A DNA stretch of 64,000 nt, taken from positions 372,001 to 436,000 of the forward strand of contig NZ_VMRJ01000002.1 in the NCBI RefSeq assembly GCF_007713685.1, written 5' to 3'. Below, one piece after another: positions 1-9,000 of the stretch. Made by a program: the position numbers and the translations under genes. The notes under the pieces are model-generated. The model saw nothing but the letters and a program-made list of their open reading frames with translations. It ran no database searches and was not told the origin of the DNA. This DNA is from Hymenobacter setariae. Its GTDB lineage: Bacteria > Bacteroidota > Bacteroidia > Cytophagales > Hymenobacteraceae. Position 1 is the stretch's first letter. Each line of letters starts with the position of its first letter.

Positions 1-1012
1 CGGTAGCCAGCACGTCGGTAAGAATGGCTTTGGTAAGCGGCTCGTTGGTTTCGGGCAAGGCCTCAAACAAAGGCAGCTCCAGCACTTGCTCGGCCGAGCG
101 GTCCCAGAGGGCACACATGGCGGGGTTAACCAGCTCGATGAGATGCTCTGGCCCCCGCAGCACGGCCATTGCCACTGGGGCCTGCTCAAACAGGCGCTGC
201 CACTCGGCTCGCTGCTGCTCGCGCTGCTGGCGGGCCAGCACCTGCCGCGTCACATCGTGGGCCGAGATGGAGATGTAGCTTGGTTGCCCGCTGGCTTGGT
301 AGGCTTGGTATCGAAAGTTGAAATAGCCCCACTGGGTAGGCCGCCCATCTACGGGCGGCAGATTTAGGCGCACGTCAGGGCCGAAAAAAGAGCCTCCCGT
401 TTGCCCTAGGTGCCGAAGCAGTAGCTCTAAGTTGGGTTGCGGCACCTCGGGCAGTGCCTCGGCCACCGTGCTGCCAACGAGCTGGCGCCCCGGAAATAGC
501 TTTTCAAACGCCAGGTTCGCATAGCTGAGGCGGTATTCGGGGCTTTGCACTACGCACACAGCCGTCACGGTTTGCCCTAGTATCTGCTGGGCTAGGGTGG
601 GGGGCAGCACCAGCGCGGGGTCAGCAGCTGGCGCTGGCACTGCGGTGAGGCTAGCCACCAGCAGCTCGCCATCGCGCTGGGCGGCCACATACAGCCGCTC
701 GCCCAATGGCGTCGGCTGGTAGTCGTAGTACTCGGCCTGCTCAGAGGCGAAAGCCGCGCTGTAGAAGGCCACGAGCGCAGCGTCTTGCGGGGCTAGTGTC
801 AACAGCGTGCCCACCGGAAACTCGGGCAGCCCAAGCAGGCGCTGCGCGGCCGGATTGAGGCGCACGTAAGCCAAGTCGATTACCTCGGCCGGGCGCTCGG
901 CGGCGTATAGGGGCCGCAGGTGCACAATGCCAGTCTGCGAGGCATCCAATAGCGTTTGTAAGAGCGCATTGGGAACAAGTTGTTCGGTCAATGGCTGGGT
1001 GGGAGCACGCAT
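1..1012 (-). CDS. PAS-domain sensor protein, C-terminal part cut by window edge
   Basis: Reading leftward from the ATG at 1012 gives about 337 codons with no stop up to the window edge, so the 3' part is missing. The visible protein carries what look like three PAS-type sensory modules: residues ~15-120, ~140-255 (followed by a linker rich in Arg, Gln and Glu that ends the module), and ~270 onward, beginning WQRLFEQAPVAMAVL, a typical PAS start. No signal peptide or membrane segment is visible in this part. In Bacteroidota such multi-PAS proteins usually continue into a histidine kinase, but no kinase domain is visible here, so that is inference. It reads away from the neighbouring sugar locus and is separated from it by about 150 bases, so a link to it is unproven. 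Confidence 0.8.
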   Translation of the reverse strand, partial: MRAPTQPLTEQLVPNALLQTLLDASQTGIVHLRPLYAAERPAEVIDLAYVRLNPAAQRLLGLPEFPVGTLLTLAPQDAALVAFYSAAFASEQAEYYDYQPTPLGERLYVAAQRDGELLVASLTAVPAPAADPALVLPPTLAQQILGQTVTAVCVVQSPEYRLSYANLAFEKLFPGRQLVGSTVAEALPEVPQPNLELLLRHLGQTGGSFFGPDVRLNLPPVDGRPTQWGYFNFRYQAYQASGQPSYISISAHDVTRQVLARQQREQQRAEWQRLFEQAPVAMAVLRGPEHLIELVNPAMCALWDRSAEQVLELPLFEALPETNEPLTKAILTDVLAT

Positions 1013-1166
1013 AGTGAAGACGCGGATACTCATCCACATACGTAGAGAACGCGGGGGCAGATGGAGCTGTTCACTATAGCTTTACTAATAGCTCCCCCGC
1101 CACCGCAAGCAATGTAATGCTCAATACGTTACCGTTCCCCCACGCCTAGCAGCCGGGCACCTAAGG

Positions 1167-2366
1167 CTACTTCACCGTTACTTCGAGCGGCGAGGCCAGG
1201 CGCTGGGCAAAGGCGGCTAAGTAGGCGTCCCAGTCGGCGGCCGTGGCAAACTGCCCGCTTTTCTGCCACCCAAAGCCAGCATAAAACACGACAGTGCCCT
1301 GTGTGGGCTTCGTTACCATATACAGCTGGCTCTGGTCTTTCTCGGCGCTGCGGTGGTCTTGGTAGTCAAGCAGGTACCTAGGGGCCACCACTACACCAGT
1401 TCCTAAGCACGAGTCGTCGATTTTTTCCCAGTAGCGGCACCAGCCAGCTTGGCGGTCGGCCTTCACTTCGCCCTTGGCCTCGTGCAGCGTCAGGCCGATG
1501 GTGCAGTTCGGCAAGGGCTTGTCGGCAGTCAGCTTCTCCTCGTAGCGCGTCAGGTTCGAGCCTAGGTCGAGGCTGATAATTTTCTTCTCCGTCACCGACC
1601 GGCCGTTGGCATCCCAGGGCGCGTAGGTCAGCTCAAATACCGTGCGGATGGGCCCCGTAGCCAGCACCTTATACGAAGTAAAATTCTTGGAAATGTAGAG
1701 CTTGCCACCGTCGAGTACGCCGGTGCCGCCCACGCCGCGGCTAGTGCCCACGTGGTAGGGGTCGTAGCCCTCGCCGATGTCGGTGTGGTAGGCAAAGGGC
1801 TTTTCGTGCACGTGCCGCCCATACCATTTATCAATGATGGGGTAGGGCACTCGCTTCAGCCAGCAGTCCATACCGCTGCTGAGCGTGCCGTTGGGGTCTT
1901 TTTTGTCAAAAAGCTGCTCGGCATTAGGGCCGTAGGTGCGGAACGCCACCCGCTCATTTTCCCAAGCAAAGTCGTCGGTGCGCTCGGGCACGAAGCGCGC
2001 AAACGTAGTGGGCCCATCGGCCGGCACCGGCGCCGGCGCGCCAGCCGCCAGCACAAACTGCCGGGTGCCCTTAGCCGGCAGCGCCGCCTGAAATAGCAGC
2101 TCGTCGGGCTGCCCATCGGCGTTGCTGTCCAGCAATTGGCTCGTGAGCACGGCCTGGGTTTGGGCGTCCTCCACTACCACGCCGCGTAGGCTGGTGGCAG
2201 GCCCTAGGGCCTTCAACTGACTAAGCGGCAGGCTGATGGTTTCGGCGGGGCGGGCCACGCTCAGGCGGTTGCGCACCGTCACGAACAGAGCGGCAGGGGC
2301 GGGCTTGTGAGCAGCTAGCCCACCCGCCAGGGGGAGGGCCGCCGCAAGGAACAGCATTTTCTTCAT
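1167..2366 (-). CDS. DUF4861 family secreted protein
   Basis: A 399-residue protein starting at ATG 2366. The frame stays open a further 97 codons upstream, but that stretch only shadows the preceding gene, and the chosen start gives a clean signal peptide (MKKMLFLAAALPLAGGLAA). The sequence matches my recollection of the DUF4861 family, with features such as DCWLKRVPYPIIDKWYG and YDPYHVGTSRGVGG. Family members occur widely in Bacteroidota polysaccharide loci beside GH105 and GH43 enzymes; I know of no certain activity to assign. It is the last gene of a leftward four-gene unit (GH105, DUF2264, GH43-like, DUF4861), 25 bases after its neighbour. A periplasmic role in trimming uronate-containing oligosaccharides is inferred from context only. 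Confidence 0.8.
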   Translation of the reverse strand: MKKMLFLAAALPLAGGLAAHKPAPAALFVTVRNRLSVARPAETISLPLSQLKALGPATSLRGVVVEDAQTQAVLTSQLLDSNADGQPDELLFQAALPAKGTRQFVLAAGAPAPVPADGPTTFARFVPERTDDFAWENERVAFRTYGPNAEQLFDKKDPNGTLSSGMDCWLKRVPYPIIDKWYGRHVHEKPFAYHTDIGEGYDPYHVGTSRGVGGTGVLDGGKLYISKNFTSYKVLATGPIRTVFELTYAPWDANGRSVTEKKIISLDLGSNLTRYEEKLTADKPLPNCTIGLTLHEAKGEVKADRQAGWCRYWEKIDDSCLGTGVVVAPRYLLDYQDHRSAEKDQSQLYMVTKPTQGTVVFYAGFGWQKSGQFATAADWDAYLAAFAQRLASPLEVTVK

Positions 2367-2391
2367 AAGTGTAGAGAACCGAGGGCCGCCG

Positions 2392-3336
2392 CTACCTAGG
2401 TAGTTGGGCCAGCTCTTTTTTGGTGATGCGTAGCACGGTGCCGTGGCGCGTGCCAGCCGGAAATTGCACCCGGTCCGACTCATCGGTCCAGTGCGTAAGG
2501 TCGGTCGAGGAGACCATGCCGTACTTGTGCTCGGTGTATTTGTCGAAGTACACCAGCCACTTGTCGCCCAGCCGAATAGCCGTAGGTCCCTCGGCCCAGT
2601 ACTTGCCCGTGATGGGCGCCGAGGGCGGGCCGTAGGGCCCCGTTGCCTGGTCGGCAAAAGCGACGCGCAGGTTTTTCTGCACCGGCTCTTTGGTTTCGTC
2701 TTTCAAAAACATCACGAACCGCTTGCCGTCGGGCTGTATTGTGGCGTCGATGACATTGAAGCCCTGGTCGTAGAGCACCTTGGCGGGCGTGTAAGTCTTA
2801 AAGTCCTTGGTTGTGACGTAGTAAATACGGTGATTATTACCGCCTTCCAGGGTCGTTTCGCCCGCCGCAAAGCGGCCCGGAATCGTGGTGGCCCAGTAGA
2901 TGAGGTATTGGTCGTGGGGCGCGTCGTAGGTGATTTCGGGCGCCCAGCAGTTTTTGGCCGTCGGCTCGTGCGCCATCACGGGCACTTCCTGCTGCGGGCT
3001 CCAGTGCACAAGGTCTTTAGAAGAAGCGTAGCCAATGCTGCGGTCGTGCCAACTGGTGGTCCAGACCATATGAAACAGCCCATCCTTTCCGCGAATGATA
3101 CAGGGGTCGCGCATGAGCTTATCGGCGCTCACGGTAGGCGCCAGCAGCGACTTGCCTTGGTTGAGAGCCGTCCACTGCAAGCCATCGGGGCTGGTGGCCA
3201 GGTGCAGGCCATCCTCGCCATTGCCTTTGAAGTAGGCAAACAGCAGCACTTCGTCTTTTTTGAGCGGCTTCTGTGCGTAGCTAGCGAAGGCAGAGACAAC
3301 AAAGGCACTGGCGCAGAATAAGCGGAAGAAATTCAT
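2392..3336 (-). CDS. GH43-like five-bladed propeller glycosidase
   Basis: A 314-residue secreted protein with a signal peptide ending near residue 21 (SYAQ). Its repeated blades with aromatic and DG-rich turns fit a five-bladed beta-propeller of the GH43 type. Candidate catalytic acids follow the family pattern: Asp77 in MRDPCII, an Asp in NVIDATI, and a Glu in WAEGPTAI. GH43 enzymes are inverting arabinofuranosidases, xylosidases or galactanases; the subfamily cannot be fixed by eye. The opening LLFAYFKGNGEDGL resembles the N-terminal half of the GH43-GH105 fusion at 24865, so the two may share a linkage specificity. Third gene of the leftward unit, likely periplasmic. Confidence 0.82.
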   Translation of the reverse strand: MNFFRLFCASAFVVSAFASYAQKPLKKDEVLLFAYFKGNGEDGLHLATSPDGLQWTALNQGKSLLAPTVSADKLMRDPCIIRGKDGLFHMVWTTSWHDRSIGYASSKDLVHWSPQQEVPVMAHEPTAKNCWAPEITYDAPHDQYLIYWATTIPGRFAAGETTLEGGNNHRIYYVTTKDFKTYTPAKVLYDQGFNVIDATIQPDGKRFVMFLKDETKEPVQKNLRVAFADQATGPYGPPSAPITGKYWAEGPTAIRLGDKWLVYFDKYTEHKYGMVSSTDLTHWTDESDRVQFPAGTRHGTVLRITKKELAQLPR

Positions 3337-3400
3337 TACGAATAGATTAAGGTGCGTTTGTCAGCGCGAGGAGGCACGACGAAGCAATGACAGGTAGGGT

Positions 3401-4654
3401 TTACAGCGCATGGTCCAGCTTTACATCTTGGCCCGACCAGATGCGGCGAGCGGTCCAGTCTTGCGCTGGGCTGCTCCAAAAGGCATGGCTCGGGACCAGC
3501 CCTAGGGGCAAAAACGTCGTGGTGCAGAGGTACAGGCTACCCGTCGAGATGTACCCTTCGCCAATGCCCGGCTGGTGGCCGCACAGCCCAATCTGAAGCC
3601 AGCCCTGGGCATCGAAAGTGCCCTTGGGCTCCATGGTGCGCCGGATAACGGCCGTGAGGGCGCTGCGCACCTGGCCGGGACCTAGGCCCTCGGGCAGCAG
3701 CCCCTGCAAGCTGCACTGCGCCAAATGCTGAAAGGCCCCGCACCGGTACGCCAGTGAGCGCCCAAACGCTGCAAATGAGCCATCGGGCCCAATGAGGCGC
3801 TCTTGCACCGCGGCGTAGCGGCGGGCGCGGGTGCGCAGGGTTTCGAGCAGCTCGGGGCGCTCTTTGCCCGCAGCGACCAGCGTGCCCACCACATCGAGCA
3901 GCATGGGCTGAATGACGTAGCTGTTGTAGTAGTCCCAGTGGAAGTCAGGCCCGTCGCCGTAGGTGCCGTCGCCCTTGTACCAGGTTTGGTGCTCCTTGAT
4001 GGCGTAGTCCATCCGCATCAGGTCGCCGCTGCCCGTAAACTTGAGCAGCGCCGCCTCAATAATGCCACTGAACAGCAGCCAGTTGCTATACACCGGCTTG
4101 ATGATGCGGGTGCTTTGCAGCGCCTGCACTAGCTGCGCCTGGGTGGCGGCTGGCAGCTTGCCCCACAGCTGAGTCGGCGCTCGTAGCAGCGCATGGGCTA
4201 GAAATGCAGCATCTACTACTGGCTGCCCACCTTGGTTAAAGTTTAGAAAATCGGGCGATTGGGGATTTACACCGTGGGCGATGGCTTGGCGAGCCAACTC
4301 AGCGTAGCGCGTTTGCCGAGCTAGCTCGGCGGGAGGCGCATCGGGCAGCTCTAGCCACGGCGCCAGCCCAGCCAGGGTGCGGCCTAGGGCCTCTAGGTGC
4401 GTTACTTGGCGGCGGCCGTCTTGTTGGCCAGAGGCCGCTTCGACCGGCATAGTAGCTTTGAGTCTGCCCTGCGCCGCGGCGGCCAGCACTGGCTCCGCAA
4501 TGCGCACCAACGTGGCCAGCCAATAGTCGCGGTCAGTACCCCGTGGGGCAGCTGATGCGGTCCCTAGGTCGTACCCAGCCACAGGAAGAGCACCTAGGGC
4601 AGCCAAGCCCGACAAGCCAGTAGCCGCCTGGCTTACAAATGAACGCCGTTTCAT
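3401..4654 (-). CDS. DUF2264 family protein, short form, Tat-like signal
   Basis: A 417-residue protein that looks like the helical (alpha/alpha-barrel type) DUF2264 domain alone. Shared features with the 683-residue DUF2264 protein at 16804 include the WLLFSGIIEAALL region (matching RYFNIFILSFY), HWDYYNSYVIQPMLLDVV (matching SFDYYSMWAFQMYG) and GPDGSFAAFGRSLAYR (matching GRDGSMIMWGRSITYR). The N-terminus MKRRSFVSQAATG carries a twin arginine followed by a hydrophobic stretch, so Tat export is possible. To my recollection DUF2264 relatives include beta-glucuronidases of arabinogalactan breakdown (GH154); this is family knowledge, not seen directly. It starts six bases after the GH105 stop, consistent with one transcript. 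The C-terminal beta domain of the longer homologue is absent. Confidence 0.83.
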   Translation of the reverse strand: MKRRSFVSQAATGLSGLAALGALPVAGYDLGTASAAPRGTDRDYWLATLVRIAEPVLAAAAQGRLKATMPVEAASGQQDGRRQVTHLEALGRTLAGLAPWLELPDAPPAELARQTRYAELARQAIAHGVNPQSPDFLNFNQGGQPVVDAAFLAHALLRAPTQLWGKLPAATQAQLVQALQSTRIIKPVYSNWLLFSGIIEAALLKFTGSGDLMRMDYAIKEHQTWYKGDGTYGDGPDFHWDYYNSYVIQPMLLDVVGTLVAAGKERPELLETLRTRARRYAAVQERLIGPDGSFAAFGRSLAYRCGAFQHLAQCSLQGLLPEGLGPGQVRSALTAVIRRTMEPKGTFDAQGWLQIGLCGHQPGIGEGYISTGSLYLCTTTFLPLGLVPSHAFWSSPAQDWTARRIWSGQDVKLDHAL

Positions 4655-4660
4655 AAGCCC

Positions 4661-5782
4661 TTACTTGAGTTTCAGTACTTCGGAGCCGGCCAGCAAAAAG
4701 GCGCCGGTGCCGTACACCTCCCAGCTATCGGCCGAAAAATCGCGCCGAGGGTCGGCCCCGATGGGCTGCACCCAGCCCACGCGGCCCTCCGGCGACACCA
4801 CGGTGGTAAGAGCCGCCCAAGCCTTCTGCACAGGACCTAGGTAAGTGGCCCGGTCCAGAATGCCTTGGTTGATGCCCCAGGCCATGGCGTAGCAGTCGAA
4901 GCCCGAGCCCGACGTTTCGCCGCCGGGGTAGGCGGCCGGGTCGAGCAGGCTAGAGCGCCATAGCCCATCGGCCTGCTGCAATTGCACTAGCCGGGCGCTC
5001 ATTTCCTTAAATAAGTTGATGTAAAACGGCCGGCTGGGGTGGCCGGCGGGTAGCTCTTGCAGAAGCTGCACCAGGCCGCCCATCACCCAGCCATTGCCCC
5101 GGCTCCAAAAAATGCGCTGGCCATTGCTTTCCTTTTTACCCTGGCCGGTAGCATCGAGCAGGTACGAGGCATCGCGCGAAAAGAGATGCTCCTGGTGGTT
5201 AAAAAGCCGCTTATACGTTTGCTGATACAGCGTGTCGTTGAAGGCCAGGTACTGGGGCTTGTTGTCGATAACGGCCACCTTCGCCAGCACCGGCGGGCCC
5301 ATAAACAGCGCATCGCACCACCACCACGTAATACCGTGGCCTTGCACTTCGGGGCCCGGCGTGGTGCGCACTTTCTCCACCACAGCCAAGGTGGGCTCTA
5401 TCATGCGCCGGTCCTTTTTGAGTCGGTACAGGTTGAGGTAGGTTTGGCAAATGGCAATGTCGTCGGCGTGGTCGTAGCGCGGGCCGGGCTGCCAGTGTGT
5501 GCGCTCGCCAAGGGCCATAAGCGAGTCCAGAATCAGCTTCGACTTGGTGGCTTGGTAAGCAGCAAACACGCCCGAATAGAAAGCGCCGTTGGTCCAGTCA
5601 GTGGGCGCGTGCTTGGGGTGCGCGAGCTGCCATTTGGTGGCCTTCAGCAGTTGTTCCTTGATGTAGTTGGGCTTGAACAGCGCCGCATTGGGGGCGCTAG
5701 TTTGGGCGTGCGTAGGAAGCCCTAGGCCGGCCGCTAGCAGCAGGCCGCCGAGTAGCCAGGTGGTCCGAAGAGAACGGAGCAT
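4661..5782 (-). CDS. GH105 unsaturated rhamnogalacturonyl/glucuronyl hydrolase
   Basis: A 373-residue protein with a signal peptide (MLRSLRTTWLLGGLLLAAGLG, cleavage near THAQ). The start at 5782 is preferred over the longer in-frame option at 5854 because it begins right at the signal peptide. The alpha/alpha barrel signature of GH105 (YteR type) is clear: DHADDIAICQ with Asp108, WWWCDALFMGPP with Asp157, and FWSRGNGWVMGG. The two Asp residues correspond to the catalytic pair of the family, which hydrates the 4,5-unsaturated uronic acid left by polysaccharide lyases. First gene of the leftward unit. It lies just downstream in position of the hybrid regulator, which is transcribed in the same direction and ends at 6010. 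Confidence 0.93.
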   Translation of the reverse strand: MLRSLRTTWLLGGLLLAAGLGLPTHAQTSAPNAALFKPNYIKEQLLKATKWQLAHPKHAPTDWTNGAFYSGVFAAYQATKSKLILDSLMALGERTHWQPGPRYDHADDIAICQTYLNLYRLKKDRRMIEPTLAVVEKVRTTPGPEVQGHGITWWWCDALFMGPPVLAKVAVIDNKPQYLAFNDTLYQQTYKRLFNHQEHLFSRDASYLLDATGQGKKESNGQRIFWSRGNGWVMGGLVQLLQELPAGHPSRPFYINLFKEMSARLVQLQQADGLWRSSLLDPAAYPGGETSGSGFDCYAMAWGINQGILDRATYLGPVQKAWAALTTVVSPEGRVGWVQPIGADPRRDFSADSWEVYGTGAFLLAGSEVLKLK

Positions 5783-5856
5783 AGCAAAAGCTGGGTGGGA
5801 GAAAGCGAGTTTTGTGGCTAGCAGGCGAGGCCTGAAGTAGCTACAAAACCTCACTG

Positions 5857-5864
5857 CAATACTA
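5857..5864 (-). promoter_or_regulatory. Candidate -7 element for the GH105 unit
   Basis: On the minus strand this reads TAGTATTG, one base from the Bacteroidota -7 consensus TAnnTTTG. It lies about 75 bases before the GH105 start. No convincing -33 TTG is seen at the right distance, as expected if an activator is needed. Confidence 0.3.
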
Positions 5865-5889
5865 GCCCCCAGCGTGCGAGCCGGCCGGG

Positions 5890-5906
5890 CTATTCTCGGA
5901 GAATAG
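5890..5906. promoter_or_regulatory. Palindrome upstream of the GH105 unit, possible operator
   Basis: CTATTCTC and GAGAATAG form a perfect 8-base inverted repeat around one central base. It sits roughly 26-42 bases upstream of the candidate -7 element of the leftward unit, where an activator would bind. The regulator gene ends 100 bases away. It could instead be a weak hairpin at the end of the regulator transcript, although no T-run follows in that direction. Confidence 0.3.
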
Positions 5907-6009
5907 AGGGGCTGTTTTCGGTGAGTGCTACACCTAGGGTTTCAGGATTGCAGGTAAGATGCTGAAATTATGATAATTGCGCCTCGGTCTGCTTCCTAGG
6001 TAGTCATTG

Positions 6010-9000
6010 CTATTCCACATCAGCCGCCGCGGCTGCTCGGCCTATACGGTGCTGCTTGGCATATTCCGATGGGGTAAGACTATAGATTTTCTGGAAAGCC
6101 TTGCGGAAGTACTTGGCATCTTCGATACCTACTTCAAAGGCTATTTCCGACACGCGCATGGAGGTTTGGGCCAGTAGCTGGGCCGCGCGCTTGAGGCGCA
6201 CGTCGCGGATAAACTCCACCGCCGTTTGGCCCGTGATGCTCTTGATGCGACGGTAGAACACCGACTGGCTCATGGCCATGGCGCGGGCCAGCACCTGCAC
6301 ACTAAACTCGGCGTCGCCTAGGTGCTGCTCTACCGTATGCATGGCTTGCTCCAAGAACTCGCGGTCGGCGTCGGCTACCACTATCTCGGTGGGTTGCAGT
6401 AAGATATGGCGCTGATAGAATTCGTGCAGCTTGCGGCGGTTGCGCAGCAGCGCATCGGCCTTGGCGTGCAGTAGGGTGGGGTTGAAGGGCTTGCTTACGT
6501 AGTCGTCGGCGCCCATCCCTAGGCCCTCTAGCTCGTGGGTTTCGGCAGTGCGGGCCGTGAGCAGCAGCACCGGAATGTGGCTGGTTTTGGGGTGTTGCTT
6601 GAGGCGCTGACACAGCTCTAGGCCATCGGAGCGCGGCATCATCACATCCGAAATAATGAGGTCGGGTAGTTGGGCCAAGGCTTTTTCCCAGCCTACCAAG
6701 CCATCCTCAGCGGTTAGCACGGTGTAGTCGGCCTCAAAAAGCTGCGTGAGGTACTGGCGCACTTCGTCGTTGTCTTCTACCACTAGCAAGCGCGGCGGGC
6801 CAGTCGGTGCAGTCGTTAGGGGCAAGGCCGCAAACTCATCCTCAAGAGGTGGCTCGCTTTCGCTGGCACTCATGCCGGGGCTAGGTTCTTCTGCCTGAAT
6901 GTCTTCGGGCTGCAGGTGCTGCTGGCCAAAGGGCAGGCGCAGCTCGAAGGTGGTGCCGACGCCTTGCAGGCTGGCCACCGTGAGCTGCCCGCCGTGGCGC
7001 TGGGCAAACTGCCGGGCCAGCGACAGCCCGATGCCCGTGCCGCCCATGCGCAGCGTGTCGGTATGCGAAGCCTGATAGTAAGGGTCAAAAATGCGGTCTA
7101 GCTCGTGCGGGCTAATGCCTACGCCCGTATCCGAAACCGTGATTTTAAGGTAATTAGTAGTTAGCTGCTCGTTGGAGTATACTGCTGGGCTGCTGGCGCA
7201 GCCCACGGCCGTGGCCGTCAGCTCGACGCGGCCTCTGTCGCGGGTGTACTTAAAGGCGTTGGCGAGCAGGTTGGTCAGCACGATTTCCAGCTTGCCGCGG
7301 TCGAAGTACAGGCGCACTGGCTCGGCCGGCACGTCGAGCAGGTACGTGATGCCCCGCTCCTGAGCCTTGTGCTGAAAACTACCGTATTGCTCACCTAGGA
7401 AGCTGACGGCGTCGCCGTAGGTGGCACGCAGGGGCACGTTGCCAGTTTCGACCTTGCGGAAATCGAGCAGCTGGTTTACTAGCTCCAGCAGCTTGCGAGC
7501 CTGCCGGTGCATCAGCTCTACTTTGCTGGCTAGGTTGGCCACGGGGCCAGGGCTGCGCATTATTTCGTCCATCGGCCCCAGAATGAGGGTGAGTGGCGTG
7601 CGCAGCTCGTGGCTGATATTAGTGAAAAAGCCCAGCTTGAGATTCGTCAGCTCTTTCTCCTTCTCGGTCTGAAACTGCTCCAGAACAAGCTTGCTTTTCA
7701 GCTCTTGCTGCGACATTTCGAAGCGCCGATAGAGCATGATGCTGCCGCCTAGGGCCAGGGCGTAGAGGAGATAGGCCCAGCCTGTTTTGTACCACGGCGC
7801 CAGCACCTCAAACTGCATAGTAGCGGGCTGGGCGCTCCAGCCGCCTTCGCCGTTACTGGCTTTCACGCGCAGGGTGTAGTGGCCGGGCGGCAGGTTGGCA
7901 AAGCTGGCGGTGCGCTGGCCGGGCGCCGGGTGCACCCAGTTTTGATTGTAGCCGTCGAGCTGATACGCGTAGCGGTTTTTCTGCGGGTTGGCGTAGTTGA
8001 GGCCCACGAACTCTACCGAAAAGTCGTTTTCGCTAGGCTTTATCGTCACGGTTTGGGGCACCGATAGTGGCTGGGCCAGCAGCACGCGGCCGCCAAAGGG
8101 CTGCCCCACAGCCACCGGCTGGTTGGCAATGCGCAGGCCCGTGAGCTGCACCACCGGCGCGTAGGGGTTAGGCTGAATGGCCGACGGCTGGAAGTAGCTG
8201 ATACCATTGATGCCACCGAAGTACAGGGTGCCATCGGCACCGCGCGCAGCGGCCCCTATCTTAAAGGCATTGCTTTGCAGGCCATCGGCCACGTCGTAGC
8301 GCACGTACTGGCGGGTGCGCGGCGTGAAGCGATAGAGGCCCGTGCCGCCCACCCACAGGTTGCCCGCATCGTCGGTGAGCAGGCTCTCCACGTCGCTTTC
8401 GGGCAGCCAGCGCTGGTAGCTGCGTACCGTGTCGTGGCCTTGGGCATCGGTGGCCAGCTGGTGCAGCCCACCCCCGATGGTGCCTATCCAGAGCGTGCCC
8501 TGGCGGTCGAGCACCAGCGGCCACACGTAGTTGACGCGCAAGCCGCCCGCCGCGCCGGGCACGTAGCTGAATTGCCGGAGCAGGCGCACCGAGTCAGGCG
8601 TGACTTGCAGCTTAAGCAGGCCCGCATCGGTAGTGCTGGCCCAGAGCACGTTGCGGCGCGGGTCTAGCAGCAAGAAGGTGAAATTGCTGCTCGGCAGCCC
8701 TGCGCCGGCTTGGTAGCGGCGCAGCAACTGCCCGTCAGCACTGAAGCGCAGCAGGCCCTGGTTGAAGGTAGCCACCCACAGTGTGCCGTAGGCGTCCTCT
8801 ACAATGCGCTCGATGCTGGCATTGCGCAAGCGCTGCCCGCCCGGTAGCTCGTCGATGGTCGTAAGCTCCTCGCGACCCTGGTGGCGGGTGAGGCGCACCA
8901 GCCCGCGGCCCCGGGTGCCAAACCACAGCGTGCCAGTGCGCGCCTGGCAAATGGCCGATACATCGATGCCGCGCGTCACGCCGGCTTCGTTCTGGTTTAG

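Noticed and set aside
741-1037. 98-codon minus-strand frame at the left end
   Set aside because: The other minus frame from ATG 1012 is open to the window edge and encodes clear PAS domains, so this one is a shadow.
2443-3321. Open frame of 292 codons on the plus strand, antisense to the GH43-like gene
   Set aside because: Its residues show no family features and it mirrors a well-supported gene; such long antisense frames are common in GC-rich DNA with strong third-position bias.
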